Below are positions 24,500-39,400 of a stretch of DNA of 64,000 bases, in pieces. The DNA is taken from contig MU400697.1 of the NCBI GenBank assembly GCA_022578965.1, positions 1 through 64,000 on the forward strand. Direction: 5' to 3'. Below the pieces are notes generated by a model that was not told where the DNA came from, made no database searches, and worked only from the letters and a program-made list of their open reading frames with translations. A program made the position numbers and the translations under genes. The stretch is from Xylaria sp. FL1777. Its lineage: Eukaryota > Ascomycota > Sordariomycetes > Xylariales > Xylariaceae. Each line of letters begins with the position of its first letter. Positions within the stretch are counted from its first letter, which is position 1.

Positions 24500-27400
24500 G
24501 ATTTAATTAAACTAGTAATTTTATTAAATGTATAAAATGCTTAAAAACTACTATTTAAATAAATAAAAAATTACTGTTTTTTTTGCTATATATAATTAGC
24601 AAAAAATAAGCTATTTACTTTTTATTATTAGAAATAAACTTTATTATAAAGTTTTAAATAAGTTTATATTTTTAAGGCTTTTATATAATAGCTAATATAA
24701 TATTTAAAACAAGCTAAATTATTATATTAGTAATAAACTATATTAAAAGGCTAAATTTAAAAGTTTAAAATTATTAATAATTAAAAAACTAATATATATT
24801 TGCTAAACTATTAGCTTAATAAATAAGCTATATAAAGCACAAAAATACTAGACTTTAAATAAAAAATTTAACAATTAATAAAAAAAAAAAAAATAAAATT
24901 AAAAAAATATAGTATAAAAAAATATATAAATGTAAACTTTTAAAAAAATTAAAACTTATATAATAATATAATATTAGTAGTTTTTTTAACTTTTTTTATA
25001 TAAAATATTAAATTTTTTAAAAACTTAGGAATATAAAACAATAAAAAGGTTTACATTGCTTTTAGTAATAATTAACTATTTAAAATACTTTTAGTTGCAA
25101 TAAAAAAAACATTAAAGCAAAAAAATGCTAAAAAATTAACAATTGTAAAAACTAAAAATTTTGCATATAAAACAAAAAGCATAAATAACTTAATTATAAC
25201 TTTAATTTAAGCACTATTAATTTTTTAAGCTTTAAAAACTAACAAATTAATAAAAAATAAAACAATAATTTTAAATATAATATATAAAACAAAAAATAAA
25301 AAGATTTATTTTAAAAATAACATATTATTTAATAGCATTATTTTATTTAGATTTTATAAATAAAAAAAGCAAGCCTTAAAAAAAGCAAGCTATTATTTAA
25401 AAGATTTTATATTATTTTAATAAAATAGCATTTATTAAAACATATATTTATGTTTTAGCGTTATTTTTAAAAGTATTTAATTAATTATTAAACAACTAGC
25501 TGTTTTTTTAAAAAAGCTTTATATAACTGATTTTATTTAGCAAAAAGTAGCATTACTAATTAAAATATAATATTGCAAAAAAATAGCACTTTTATAAAAC
25601 TTTTTTAAAATAAAAAAAATACATAATAAGATTTTTTCTTTTTATAAAATTAAAACAGTTTTTTATAAAATATAGCAAGTTTATAATATTTTAATTTTTA
25701 AGCTTTTAAAAAATATTATTATAAAGGTTTTAAAAATTTAACTTAAACATAGTATTTTTAAAAAAGCTTACAGTTTATATTATAATGCTTAGTTTTTAGT
25801 ACAAAAAAAAAATAAAAAAGTTTAATTAATTAATTTAGCTATAAAAATAAACGTAGTTATTATACGTAATATTAATTTTTTTTAAAGCTATAATAAGTTT
25901 TTTAAAAAGTTTATAATATATAAAGTAATTTTTATAGTTAATTTATTTTTAAGATATAATTAAATACTACTTTTTATTTTTAGCTAAATAATAACTGCTT
26001 TTTTTATACTAATAGGTTTTTTTTAAATGATTATTTTTTTGCAAAAAGCAATAAATTTAATAGCTTAATTTGTAAAAGTATTATTAAAGGTTTTATATAA
26101 TATATTACTAATAAAATGCAAACTTTTTTTTAATAACGTAATAGTTAAAAAACTTATTACTAAATATAATAATTATAAAGTTGCTTTAAGTATTAAGCAA
26201 TTTATATTAAAACATTTTAAAAATTTTAATGCTATATTATTTAATTTTAAGTTAGCTAAAATTATAGCTAGCATATTTAAAAGCAAATAAGCAAAACAAA
26301 TAACTAAAATAATTAGCTATATATATAGTATTAATAATAAAAGCTTAATAAAAGCAAAAGTAATAAAGATTTTCAAGTAAAAAACTTGCAAAAACATTAT
26401 AAAAGTATAGTTTTTTTTAAAAATAACAGTATACTACTAAATATAAATTTAAAAGTATACTATAATTATAAAATTATTAATAGTTTTATTACAAAAAAAT
26501 AAGCTATTTTACTTTAAAAAACTATAAAAAAAAGCTATAAAAAAGCTTTAAAAAGCTATTATAATAGCTTTTATTTTTATTATTTTTAATTATATAAAAA
26601 AGCTTATTTAGTTAAAAGTTAATGCTTTTAAAACTAGTTAAAGCACTATTTTATGTTAAAAAGTTAATAAATTTATTAAGCTAGCTAAATATAAGTTTAA
26701 AATATAAAAAAGCTTTAAAAAAAGATATAATATTATAAAGCTAAAACAGCTTGCTATTATTAAAACTTTTTAAAAGTTATATAATTATTTTTATAAAAGT
26801 ATGTTTTATTTAAAAACTAATATAAAAGTTTTTATAGCTTAGCTAAACAATAGATTTTTAGCATTATTAAATGCTTAATTAATAAAATAAATAGCATATA
26901 TAAAGATTTTTAATTTTATATTTTATTATGTGCTAAAAAAAAAACATATAACTATTAATAAGCTTTTTAAAAAACTTTTTAAGCTATTAAATAAGTTAAA
27001 TAATTATTAAAAAAAAATATATAAGATTTTATTAATTTTTAACTATATATAATAATTATTATTATTACGTATAAAAAATTAAGCAATTAACTAATTAAAA
27101 GTTTAATATATTAAAAAATAGAACTTTTATTATACTTAAAAAAAGATTAAAGCAAAAAAAGCAAGCAAATTACTAAGTATTTTGTTTTTAAGCAAGTTTT
27201 AAAAAAACTTACAACAAAAAAAAAGCAGAAATACTTTAGAAAAAAAGCTTTTAAATTTTTTATTAACAAGTTTATTTTTTAAAAAAAAGCAAAGTTTAAA
27301 AAAATGCTAAAAAAGATTATTAATAATAAAAAAATCTAAAAAGCTTTTATTAAAAAAAAACTATAAAAAAATAATATATAAAGGCTAAATATTTATAACT

Positions 27401-28690
27401 TAACAAATAATTTAAAAATATTACTAAAAAAGCTTTTATTAAAACGTTTATATTATAATTATTAGTTGCTTTAATTGCTAAAAATTTACTAATAGTAAAA
27501 AAACTAAAAAATACTGTTTTAATTATTTTTTAAATCTTTTAGTTTTTTAGGTTATAAATATATAAACTATACTATTAAGTAATAAATTTAAAGCTATTAT
27601 AAAAGCAAAATGCAAAATAATAATTTATTTAAACATTAAACTTTTAAAACATATAGATTTTTTAAGAATATTTAAATTTATTAAAAAAAAAATCGTGTTT
27701 TAATACAAAGTTTTTATTAAAATTAAGTATAATAATAGCTTTAAATTTAAAAAAAAAAATAAAAAACGCAGTAAATATTTTAAGCTATAAAATAAACTAT
27801 AGTTTAGCTTATTATTTTTAAGCTTAAAGCTTTATTAAAAAAAGCTATAAACTAATAAAAAAAAGCTTTATATAAATAATAAACAAAACTAAAAAAAATT
27901 AACTAAAATATTTAAACTTAGTAATATAAGTAAATTGCATTTTTATATATTATTATAACTGCAGCTTATATAAGCTAATATATAAAAAAATGCTAATTTT
28001 ACTAATAAAAAATATAATACTAATATAAAAAATAATTAAATAATAAAATGTTATTTTTTATAAAGATTTTATTAAAGCTAAAGTTAAGCAGCTAAAGCGC
28101 TATAATTAAAATATTATAAAAATTAAAGCAATTATAACTAAAAAAAAAAATTAGCTATAAAAGCTAAATTTTAAAAAAATATTTATAAAATTAAGCAACT
28201 GCTTAAAAAAAGCTTGCTTGTTTTTTTTTATAATATTATATTTTTAATAAATAAGTTTAATAATAAAAAATTACTATATAAATAAATTAGCTTTTATAAA
28301 ATTAAAGAATATATTAATTATAAATAATATTAATTAGTAAAACTAACTAATAAAAAATTAAAAAAGTTGTTTTTTGCTAAAAAATTAAAGCAATTTATAT
28401 AAAATAACTAAAAATACTAAAAGCTAAAAAATTTTAACTTTAATATATAAACTACTAATATTATAGCTATTTATTAAAAACTAAATTAAAACAATAAAAC
28501 TTTTAATAATTAAAGTTATAATAATTAAGTTACAAAAAATAAAAAAAATATAACAAGTTATAAAAGCTTTTTAAGTTTATAAAAACTATAGTATAACTTT
28601 TAATGCTTTAAATATTTTAAGTACTAAAAAATATAATAGCTTACTTTATTTTTTTAGCTATTATATTATAAAGCGCTTTAAAAAGTAATA
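24500..28690. other. Old repeat DNA, right flank of LINE copy 1
   Basis: A/T-saturated sequence that was contiguous with 9764-10619 before the LINE arrived. Only the 26780-27110 segment gives a suggestive protein pattern (listed separately). The rest shows nothing but stop-filled frames and homopolymer-like runs. Confidence 0.4.
26780..27110 (+). pseudogene. Possible MULE-type transposase relic
   Basis: Translation of the plus strand gives 'NNRFLALLNA', then 'FNFIFYYVLKKKTYNY', two stops and 'AF'. The spacing resembles the MULE/FAR1 transposase core ('TNRF..PLLN...', then '.F.IAF.FL..E.E.Y.WAL'), where the second stop would be a mutated Trp codon (TGG to TAA). The catalytic Asp residues are not visible and the match is by eye only. 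No terminal repeats were found. It could equally be chance in low-complexity sequence. Confidence 0.3.
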
Positions 28691-31600
28691 ACTAATAAAA
28701 GCTAAAGCAATAGATTTTTTTTTTTTTTTTTTGTTTTTTTACTAATTGTTTTGTTTTTTATTTTTGCTAATTATATAAGTTTATATAACTAAGTTATAAT
28801 GCATAAAACTATTTTTTTTTGCTTAAAACTAAACGTATTTTTTATAGCTTTTTTTTTATTAGTTTTATATTTATTAGTTTTGCAGCAGCTAGTTTATTAA
28901 TATCTTTTTTATTATTACGCTAAAAATATAAGTTTTTATTTTATATTAACGTTTTTTAAGTAGCTTAATAGCTTAATTCTAATATAAATTATTATTGCTT
29001 TTTTTTAAAAATGCATAAAAATAAAAAAAACAAAAGTAAAAACTGCTTATTAATTTTAACTATTTAAGTTTATTTTATTATACTAATGCTTATATATAAG
29101 TTTTTTTACTTTTAATTGCTTTATTACTTTTATTTAAAACTAAATAGCTTTTTTTGCTTTTAGTTTAAATTATTTAATATTTAATAAAAACTTTAAAACT
29201 ATTAAAAAGCAAAAAACACTATTATTATACTTTAAAAAATTACTAATTTATATTTTATGCGTTTAAATTATTAATAATAATTTTAAATTATTATTAAGCA
29301 ATAATAAGCATTTAATAAAACAATAAATACTTAAACAAAGTTTAAAGCAAGCTTAATAAAAATAAAATTCTGTTATAAAAAATTAAGCAAAATTATTTAA
29401 TTATATAAAGCTAATAAAATAAAAACTAAAAAAAAAACAAAAGAAAGTTTAACAATTTAATATTAATAATTTTTATTTTATATATTTTTGAGTTTTTTAT
29501 TGCAGAAGTTTTATATATTTGCTTTTATAAGTGTTATAACTTAACTTTTTATATAATAACTATTTCTTTTTTATTTATTACGTTTAAAGAAAAGTTTGCA
29601 AGCTATATAATAAAAAAAAATAATTATAAATTATATTAAAAAAAATATTGCTATATAAGCAAATTGTTTAATTTTCTTTTTTTATTTTACTTTATATAAC
29701 TTATTTAATTTATTTTTTTAGCTATTTTTTTAAATACTTAAGCGTTATGCTAATTTTTTAAGCAATACTAAATTATTATTTATTAATATTATATTTAATA
29801 AACTAAGCAATAAAATTAGCTTAAAAAAACGCTTTAATTTACGTTTTAACTTAGTTTTTTTTTTAGTTAAGCAAACAAAAGTATTTTTAGTTAAAACTAT
29901 TTATTTTTTAAAGTTCTTAAGTATAAAATCTTTTTTAACTACTGCAGTTATTATATTAGCTTTAAGATATTTAGCTATATTGCCTTTAAACTTATAAAAT
30001 AAACAGTTTTATAACTAAATAATAAACATATAATTAATATATATATTAAACCTTTATTTTAAAATAATATAGCAAAAAAAAAAATAAAGCTTTATATATT
30101 TTTTGTTTTTAGCTATTATTAATAATTATTTATAATGCTTATAAAGTATAATATTTTGTATTTTAAATAGCTATATAAATATAGCTATAAGTTAGCAAGA
30201 ATTATAAAGGATTTAATATATATATTTACTTTAAAAACTGCTTTTAGTTGCTTTTATATATAATAAGCAAAATTTTAAATGCTTTTGCTTTTTTATTTAG
30301 CTAAAGCTAGTTTAAATATATTAATTTGCATAATATATATAAAAGAAATTATAATTAACTTTTTATTAAATATATTTATTACTAATGTTATTACTAAAGA
30401 TTTTAATTTTTAAATAGCGTAATGTTTAGTTATATAAAACAAAAAAAATTAGTTAAATAAAAAAAACAAAATCTAAAAAAAAAAAAGCATATATATTTTA
30501 CTATTTATTAATAAACTTAACTTTTTAAATATTATAAGTGCAACTATTTATTAACTAAATAATATTAATTTTTTAAATATTAGTTAATTATTATAATGCT
30601 TTTTAATTATTTAAAACTTTATTAATATTACAAGAATTTTTTTTTAAGTGCTTAATTAAATAAGCATTAATTATATTATTTAAAAATAAAATCTTTATAA
30701 TAAAAGCATAAACTAAGTAATTTAAAGATTTAAGCACTAAAGTAAAAAACTATAAAAAAAGTTTAAGCTTTAAAACTACTTAAAAAAAAACAAATTAAAA
30801 AAAAACAAGCTTTTTTTTTATATTTACTAAAGCTTAAGTTATTTATTTGGCTATTAGTTATAATAAATGTTTAAAAAAAGTAAGTTATAAATATATTAAA
30901 AAAAGTTAAAAAGTAATTATTTAATTAATTAAAACTACTTTATTTGCTTATTTTTTAATTAATATTAATATAAATATATAAAAAGTAATTATTATAAAGG
31001 CATTTAATAATTAATAATTTATTTTAGCAATAAAATAATTAATTAATAAATTAAAAATAATATAATAAGTTAATAAAAAAAAAGTATATTAGTTTAAAGC
31101 TATATATTTTAGCTTTTTTTTTATTATATTTGCTTTATTAAACTTTTTACTTATATTTAACTTTATTATTTTATTTATTTAATAAGTTTTAACTTTATAT
31201 ATTTAGTATAAATACTTTTAGCATTTATATTTAGAAAATCTTGCAATTATTAAAAAATAATAACTTAAATTAGCAATTAAAAATATTAAATTATATATAG
31301 CAAATAGTATTAATATTAATACTTATATTTTATATTTTTTATATTATTTGCTTTTATATTTTTAACTTATATTAAAATTTTTAATTTGCTTGCATTTTTT
31401 ATTTAATTATAAAACATAACAAAAATATATATACACTTAAATATTATTAAAAATTGCTTTTATTATATATATATGCTTTTAATTATTATATTTTTTATTT
31501 TTAAAAAAGTTATTAGTACTATAAACTAGCTAAAAATAAAAGCATTTTTTTTTAAAAGTTTTAAAGAGCTAGCATTTTATATTAAAGCATATAAGCAACT

Positions 31601-34115
31601 AACATAAAAAATAACAAATTTTAAAATAAAAGCAAAAAGAAAAAAAAATAAGCATATATATATAAATTTAACTATTAATTATAAAAAGCTTTTTTTTAAA
31701 AATTAAAAGCTTTTTAAAAATAGCTTTAAAAAAAAGCTAATAATTATTAAAAGTTTAAAGTACAAAAAATATTTAGCTTGTTAACTTTTTTTATAGATTA
31801 AAAAACTAAATGTAAAAAATATTTAGCTAAAAAACATATTGCTTTTTTTAATTAATGTTTTTTTAAAGTTTGTTTTAAAATCTTATTTTATGTAAAAAAA
31901 AATAACCTTTATAAAAAGTTTGTTTTTTAAAAACTTAAAAAAAAGCAAAAAAGTAGTACTAAAAAAGCACTTTAATTATACGTTTTTTAAAAATAGCAAA
32001 ACTTATTAAAATTTATTTTTAAATTTAGTTTAATAAATATAAAAAAAAGCAATATACTTAATATATAAAAAGTATTATAACAAAAAAGCATTAAAATATT
32101 AGTAGTTTATACTATATATAATTTTAATAAAAGTTTTTTATATTTTTAATTTATTGCTTAATAAAAAAGCGCTTAATTTTTAAAAAAAAGCTTTTATAGT
32201 ATATTTTGCTGCATAAAACCGCTTAATAAATATAAATAAAACGTTACTTTATATGCTTAAACTAAAAACCAATATTTAAAGGCATTTTTATAAGCTATAA
32301 ACTAAATATTAAAATTTATAACTATAAAAAGTTTTATAATATTAATATAATATTTATTTAAAATTAAAAAACATTATAATAATAATAACTTTTGCTTTAA
32401 TAAGTTTAACGTTAAATTTATAAAATTTTTAATAGTTTTAATAATAAAGCTAAAACTATATAAAAAATAAAAACCTGCAGTATAAAAACTAAATATTTAA
32501 TAGTTATTATTTATAAAATTTTTAAAAAAACTATTATTATAGAAAGCTTTAAACAATTATTAAAAAAATAATAACTTAAAACATTTTAATAAGCTAAAAC
32601 TTTATAATAAACAAAAACTAGCTTATTATTTTTTGCTAAGTAAAGTTTTAAAAATAATATATAAAAATAATAAAAAGCAATAGCTAAAGATTTTTTTTTT
32701 AAAACAACAAACAACTACTAAAAAAACTTACTAATATAAATAAAAATATTTAAATTACTAAAAAAAGCTTGCTATTTATAGCTATTATAAAAACTTTTAT
32801 AAAGTAAATATAATAAAATAAAAAATTAAAGCTATTTATATTATAAATATTTTTATAAAGCTAAACGCTAAAAAATAACTAAATAAGCATAAAATAAAAG
32901 CTTTACTAAATATATTACTTTAGCTATATATAAATAAAAAAGCTAAAGCTTTAAAAATAAATATTAAACTTAAATATAGCTAGTTTATAAAAAAAAATTT
33001 TATAAACTAGCAAAACATAAAATAAGCTGCAATAATTATTAAAACTTCTTAAATAAAATATTTTATAATAAAATATTGCTTAAATAATTATTAAATTATT
33101 ATTTTTATTAATACTGTTTTAAAAATAGCATATATTTTAAACTTTAAGTATGCTATTAATAAAAATAATAAATAAGTTTTTTAAAAATTATAAAAGTATT
33201 AAACAATAAAGCACTTTAATATAAAAGTTATATTAAGCTATTTTATACTTTTTTGTTTTTATTAGCGCAATAATTATATATATAAGTTTATTAAAACTTT
33301 ATATTTATATTACGTATTTTATAACTTAATAAGCTAATATTTAAAAAAAAAAGTTAATAATTAAAAAAGTTATAAATAGCTTATTTATTTTTTAAAAAAA
33401 AACTTTAAAAAGTATTTTAGCTTTAAATTATAAAAAGATTTATATTTATTGCTTATAATAAGCATTAAGCTTTATAAACTTCTATAAGCACTAAAAGTAA
33501 TACTTTTTAAATTTAATAAGCTAGCTTTTTTATTATTAAGCATTAAAAATATATAAAGCAAAGAAAAAACGCTAAAAAAAAAGCTAAAAATTAATTGTTT
33601 TGTTTTTTTAGTGCTTTTTACTTTAAAGCGCAAAAAAAGTTTTTAGCAAAAAAAACTAACAATTATACTAAAGAAGTTTTATTACAAGTAATATAAAAAC
33701 GTTTTAATAATACAAAGTTATTTTGTTATAAATACTTTTGCGGATATTTTTTTTTTTAAGTATAATAAGCTAAGTATAAAATTTAGCTAAGCTTAATAGT
33801 TTAAAAAAAAAAAAGTATAAACTTTTTATAAGCACTTATATAAAAAAAACGCTAAGTATTTTTAAAAGCTTTTGCTTATATATTTAAATATATAAAAAAG
33901 CTAAAATTAGTTTTAATAAAGCTATAATGCTTTTATAAGCGCTAAAGCTTAAGCTACTTTTAAACGTAATAAAAAAAATAAAAAAAAACTTATAAAACTA
34001 AATAAGCAAAAAAAAATAATATTAACTTTGTTTAAAAAACGCTAATAAAAATAAAAAACTTTATAATTATAAATATTAAAATAAATTAAAAGTAGCTATA
34101 TTTTAATAAAAAAAA
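28691..34115. other. Unassigned hypermutated repeat DNA
   Basis: A poly-T tract at about 28711-28740 marks a change from an A-rich to a T-rich plus strand (28700-30300), suggesting that a minus-strand element begins there. From about 30300 the strand bias swings back. I found no RT, integrase or transposase motif, no LTR pair and no target duplication. Slightly richer words (e.g. 29935-30005) on the minus strand read Lys-rich without a family signature. Confidence 0.4.
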
Positions 34116-34421
34116 ATTAAAATAAAATAAAATAATTAAATAAGCTAACTAGCTAGCTAAAGTAAGTTTAAGCTAAGTTATATAGTAAAAATAAAAATAT
34201 AAGTATTACGCTAAACTTTAAAGTATAAATTTAATTAATACAAATAATATTATAAAAAATAGCTACGGTTACTTTATTTATATTGTTAAATAGCCTTTTA
34301 ATTAATCGTTTTATTTCTTAATTTATATATGGCTTAATTGCTTAAATGCGTAAGTTATAACTTATTTTTTTGCAATTAAAGTAATATAATAGATTTATTA
34401 TAATTGCACTGCTTTATTTTA
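34116..34421. repeat. 306-bp dispersed repeat, copy 2
   Basis: Same length and orientation as 2960-3265, with differences almost all C/T or G/A. Each copy keeps bases the other has lost (here TAATCG where copy 1 has TAATTG), so they mutated independently. The ends ATTAAAATAAA and TTTATTTTAAT are inverted copies in this copy. The flanks are unrelated to those of copy 1. Confidence 0.75.
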
Positions 34422-36449
34422 ATATATATAAGTTTATAAATATAAAATGCTTTAAAAAATATGCTTTATAGTTTTTATAATAGCTAAATAATAAAAATAT
34501 TAAAAAGCAAAAAAATATATAATAAAAAGTATACTATAATTTATATTATTATAATTTTAGCTAATTATTAAAGTTGTTGCTAAAAATATATTAATAGTTT
34601 ATGCTTTAAAAAAAAACTATTTTTTGGTTTTTATAGCAAAAGCTTTAAAAATTTTACGTAAAACATTTTGTAGATTTATATTAACACTTAAACTTTACTA
34701 TTAATAATATAATAAAATATTTTATGCTAAAAAAAGTTTAATAATATATTATTATTATATTTAATAAAGTAATTAATATAAATATTATGTTTTTTTTAGT
34801 TTATAATGCTATAAAAATATTTAAATAAAATAAATAAAAAAAATATAGCTACGTTTTATATATTAAGCTTTTTATAATATATTAGCATGTTTTTAATAAG
34901 TATGCTAAACATTTTATAAATAAAGCATAAATTAAAAATGCTACTAAAAACATATTTTATTTAATTTTAAAATTAATACTAAAAATATAAATAAAGCAGC
35001 AGTTAAATATTTATTAAACGCTTAATATATAATTAAGCTAGTTAGCTTTATGTTTAATAATAGTTATAATTTTTGTTTTATTGTTTTTAATAAAACTAAT
35101 TATAATTATATTATTTTTAAATGCTTTTTTTATATATATAAATATATTGCTAGCTATAAATTTACTAATATAATTTAAACTACTAAAGTATAATAAAAAA
35201 TTGCTAGCAAATAATAGTTCTAAAAAGCTAAAAAAAAGCAAAAAAAATAAAACATATATAATACTTTGCGCTAATTTATATTTAGCTATAGTTTTTTAGT
35301 TTTGTTTTTTCTTTTTTTGCTTTTTTATAATTAAAAATATGTAATTGCTGTTTTTTATTACTTTTAATAAATAGTTTATTTTTATTAGCTAAACTTAATA
35401 TGTTTTATTATATTAAAACTTTAATTAGTTAAATAACTTTAGTATTAAATTTATTAATTTTAATATTAGCAAATTATTGCTTTTTTTTTATTAATAAATT
35501 TAGCGCATTAAAAAGATTATATAATGTAGTATAGCTATTAATACGTTTTTTAATATTACTATTAATATATATTTTGTAAGTATATTTAATAATATTTTAG
35601 TTAATAAAAAAAAAAGTATGCTGTTTATTTTAATATATTTAAAAAGACCGTTTTATATTATTATAAATTAAAACAATATAAAAGCTTATAATAGCTAATT
35701 AATTAAATATAACAAAAATATTTTATATAAAGTTTTTATTATTTTTTATATTAATTATAAAAGTATTATTAATATGCTTTAAAGTTAAATTAATAGCTTT
35801 TTATTTATTTTTAGCTATAATATATTAAATAAAGCTTAACTATAATATTTCTGTTATAAGTTTTAGTTTTATAATATTAAAATAAAGTAATTAAGCAAAA
35901 TATAATATTTTTAGTTTATAATTACTAAACTTTTTTCTATAAAAAAAAATAAAAAAATAAAAAATAATTTAATGTAATCCTTTATAATTACTAAGCTAAA
36001 CTGCTATAATTATTATAAGTAAATATTTTATAATACTTATATATTAATAATAGCTTTAAAACTTAATATTAATTAATTTGCTTTTATTTTAAGTATATTC
36101 TTTTGTTTAATTTATATATTTTACTTATTAAAACTATAAAGCTGTAATTTTTTATTTAAGTAATATAAGATTTATGCTTTTTAATGCTATTTAAATATAG
36201 TTTAGTTAAACTTTATTAAAAAATAATATATTAGATTTAACTAAGTTATAAATTAAAAACGCTAAAATATAAATATAAAACTTATTATATAATAATAATA
36301 AAGCTTAATAGTATTAAATCTTATTTTTTTTAATATATTGTTTATAACTAAAAAATTATACGTTATATTTTATAAAAGAATTTTAAAAAGTCTAAAAAAT
36401 AAATTAAATAAAATTTAACGCAATATAAAAAAAAGCTAGTATAAAAAGC
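34422..36449. other. Unassigned hypermutated repeat DNA
   Basis: Mixed A- and T-rich sequence with no recognisable coding. The hydrophobic frame at 35038-35241 (-) is short and isolated and has no supporting context. The right edge is set by the start of the gypsy fragment at 36450. Confidence 0.4.
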
Positions 36450-39400
36450 TATAATAAACCTATTATACATTATGTGTTAAAAGCTAGCTAGTGCGTTTTA
36501 TAGTCTTTATAGCATAATTGTGTACTTATATAGTTTATATACTGTTTATATAGCAGTTTTTTATTTTTCTCCTTTAGCTATTTTAATAGCATAATATTTA
36601 TCTAAAATATTAACTACTATAAATTATTTTGCTTAGCTAATGTTTTTTTTTATAATTATTAGCAAAGTAAAGAAATATTTATTTGTAATAATAATTGCGT
36701 TTAATAGTTAGTAGTTAATTACTACTTGTTATATTAGTTTTTTTTTTTATTAATTAGTTGTTTTTTATTTTTTATTTTAAGTACTAGCACTATAAAGTAT
36801 TTAATAAATAACTAAAACTCTTTTAAGAATTTTTTTGCTAGATTTTTTTAAATGTATTTTTATAAAGCGTTTATTTTATTTAAGCTTATATAGTATACTT
36901 AATAAAGCTTTAGTTAACATTTTTCCTTAATAAAAATGTAGTAGTTTTATAAGCTATGTTTAAAAAGTTTTTTTTTTTTTTTTTTTTAAGTAGTTTATAA
37001 AATCTATAATATATTTTTAGTATTCTGTTTAGGATTTATTTTGTAATTTTTCTAATTTTTTTGCTTTATTTTTTATTTTTTTAATTAATAATTCTTGCTT
37101 TTTATTAAATTAAAAAGTCGCTAGTTTTTAGCTATAATATTTCTAAAATAATATTGTAATTAAATATATTAGCAATATTTAATATAATTTGCTTTTTGTA
37201 TTTTTATATAAATATATTAAAAAGTTTAGTTTTTTTAAGTATATAACTATTATTATAGCTAAAAGTACTTTTATTAAATTTTTTAATTTTTTAGAATTTT
37301 TGCTTGTATTTTTAAGGAATTTTATTTTGTTTTATTACTTTAAATAAAATTATATTAGCTTATGCTTTTAAATTAATCAAAGTGTTATACTTTTTTTTTT
37401 AATATATAAGTTTAACTTTAAATTAATTTTTTTAATTATTGTATTAAACTTTACGTAAAGCTTTAGTTTTTTTAGCTATTTGCTGCTTTTTTAGCAAGTG
37501 CTTATTTTGTTTTTTAATTTTTTTTTGTAAAATGTTTAAATGCTTGTTTTATTTTGCATTCTAAATATTATTGCACTTTGTTTTATTTTTGCTTTTAAGC
37601 AAGCTTTAAATTATAGTTTTTAAGCTTTTTTGCTTTTAATAATTATTTTTTAATATAATTATGCTTTAATTAACTAGTAATATTTATAGCAGTTATTTTT
37701 ATATTTTTTTAAAATAATGTTATAAGTGCAGTTAAAATTCTTTTTAAATGTTATAAATCTTTATAAATCTTTATAATAAACTATAATTATAACTAACTAC
37801 TTTAATTTATAAAAATTCTATATTTTTATTTTTATAATTTGTTTAAAAAACTAATTATTTTTTAGTTTATTAAGTAAATATTAATAGCAATAATATATTA
37901 TATAATAATTTTATAATACTTTATTATATTTTAAATCTTTTAAACATAAAATATTTTTATTATTTTTTATTATAGTTTTATTATAATAATAATTTTTAAT
38001 AATTAGTTAAATTGCTAGCTTTAGTTTTTAAAACATATTAGTTTTTATATTAACTATTAATGCTTTTTTATTTTATTATATTTAAAGCAATTTAAGCTAT
38101 ATAAATATTTTGTTTATTTTTATTAGTTCTTTTTTTGTAGTATTTTTTATAGCTTTTAATTTTATTTATTTTTGCTTTAAAGTTTTATAAGTTTTGTTTT
38201 TTTAAGTTTATTTAGCAACTAAATATTTTAATAGTTTATAATTAGTTTAATAACTATACTATTTATAATTATAGTTTTGTTTTTTTAAATATAACTTTTT
38301 TTTAAGCTATATTTTAAGCTTTAATAGTTTAAAATTTTTATAGTTTTATAAGTTTATTAACTATATTAATTTATTACTTTTTATTATTTGCTACTTTTAG
38401 TTAAACTATTTTTTTTAAGTTATATATTAAATAACTTTAATTGTTTATATAATAAATATATTTTTTTATAATTTGTTTTAATAACTATAAAGCTTTTAAA
38501 TAATATTTATATGCTTATTTATTTTAACTTATATAAATAAAGCATTTAAATTTATTTAATATAATATTTTTGTTTTAACTTAAAATAGCAATTTTATATT
38601 TTTGCTTTAAAAACGTATTTTTTAAATTGCTTTATTATTTTTTGTTATTTTAAATTTTTATAACTTATACTTTTTTTTTAAGTTAAAAAATTTTTTCTTT
38701 TTATAGCTTTTTTTTTGTTTTTTTTTTTTAAATTAGCATTATTTTTAAAAGTATTTTTTTTTTTATAGTTATAACATTTAACTTTAAACATATTTTAAAG
38801 TTATTATTTTTAAATTTTACTAATTTGTTTAAATTTTTATTTAATACTTTTTTAAGTATTTTTTTTTTGTTTTTTTTAGTTTTTTTAGTTTTAAAATACT
38901 AGTTAAATAATTATTAATTAATTATAATAGCTATATTAATATACATATTAATTTTTGCTAGTTTATTTATTTTATATAGTTTATTTTAAACTTAAGTTTT
39001 AAGTTTACTATAAAATAAATAAAACAATATAAACTTAAGCAATCTTAAAATTATTGCTAATTGTTTAAATTTTATAGCATAATTTATTGCTACTTTTATT
39101 TGTTTTAAGCAATAAAATGCTTTTTTTATATATTTTACTTTTTAAGTATTTTTACATAGTGCTTTTATTTAATTTTTAAACTTAATATAATTTTTAAAAA
39201 TCTTTTTTGTTTTTAGCTTAAAGTTAGTTAACTTATTAGCTTTTAAAAAATTTTTTAAAATAAATTAAAACTATTTTAGTACTTTTTTTAATAGAAATTA
39301 TAAAATAGTTATTATTTTTTGGTTTTTTTTTGTAATAATAATAAAATGCTATTTTAAATAAAATTTAGTATAAATTAAAAAAGCTTTTATATTTATAAAT

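Noticed and set aside
28711..28740. Poly-T run as a LINE or retrogene tail
   Set aside because: No matching 5' end, coding relic or target duplication was found. Homopolymer-like runs are common in this composition.
2960..34421. The 306-bp repeats as the two LTRs of one giant element
   Set aside because: The 31-kb interval contains unrelated nested elements, and the DNA next to each copy shows no shared internal ends or target duplication.
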